NCBI GenBank assembly: GCA_964407285.1
Contig: CAYOVG010000359.1
Span: forward strand, 1 to 7,077
Direction: 5' to 3'
Length of the DNA: 7,077 nt
Source: CAYOVG01 sp964407285
Lineage (GTDB): Bacteria; Desulfobacterota; Syntrophobacteria; Syntrophobacterales; Syntrophobacteraceae
The translations under genes were made by a program, and so were the position numbers. Numbering within the stretch: the first letter of the stretch is position 1; each line of letters opens with the position of its first letter. The notes under the pieces are model-generated. The model made no database searches and had not been told where the DNA came from. It saw only the letters and a program-made list of their open reading frames with translations. Positions 7,056 to 7,077 of the stretch are shown piece by piece.

Positions 7056-7077
7056 GGATGGCGGGTTTAGGATTTAG

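Overview
The window holds part of a bacterial surface or extracellular polysaccharide locus next to an exosortase gene. All six genes lie on the minus strand, so transcription runs from position 7077 towards 1. The exosortase (protein-sorting partner of PEP-CTERM-type tails), the WecB-type UDP-GlcNAc 2-epimerase, two GT4 glycosyltransferases, a heparinase II/III-family protein and a left-handed beta-helix acetyltransferase point to a Gram-negative environmental bacterium that couples exopolysaccharide production with exosortase sorting. Deltaproteobacteria or similar lineages fit this gene set, but nothing in the window fixes the taxon. No RNA genes, CRISPR, insertion sequences or plus-strand genes were found.

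Layout in transcription order: (1) 7055-6625, a serine-acetyltransferase-like beta-helix gene broken by a one-base frameshift; (2) 6641-5511, a GT4 glycosyltransferase whose start overlaps the end of the acetyltransferase; (3) 5510-5345, an AT-rich 166-base gap without a gene; (4) 5344-3644, a heparinase II/III-family protein; (5) 3608-2322, a WbuB-like GT4 glycosyltransferase; (6) 2215-1118, a non-hydrolysing UDP-GlcNAc 2-epimerase (wecB); (7) 992-1, an exosortase with its catalytic Cys, Arg and His, which runs off the window just as a new hydrophobic segment begins. That segment probably opens a fused EpsI-type domain.

Likely joint role (inference): the epimerase supplies UDP-ManNAc, the two GT4 enzymes add sugars to a lipid-linked repeat unit, the acetyltransferase would decorate a sugar, and the heparinase-like protein would trim or edit the polymer. 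The exosortase would process PEP-CTERM-like proteins that associate with the exopolysaccharide.

Two points stand out. The acetyltransferase reads perfectly across its family motif if one G is restored to a G4 run. Base composition also changes sharply: sampled lines are about 33-52% GC from roughly 4860 to 7077 and about 52-75% from about 2500 to 4600, with the change falling inside the heparinase gene, which suggests a mosaic locus.
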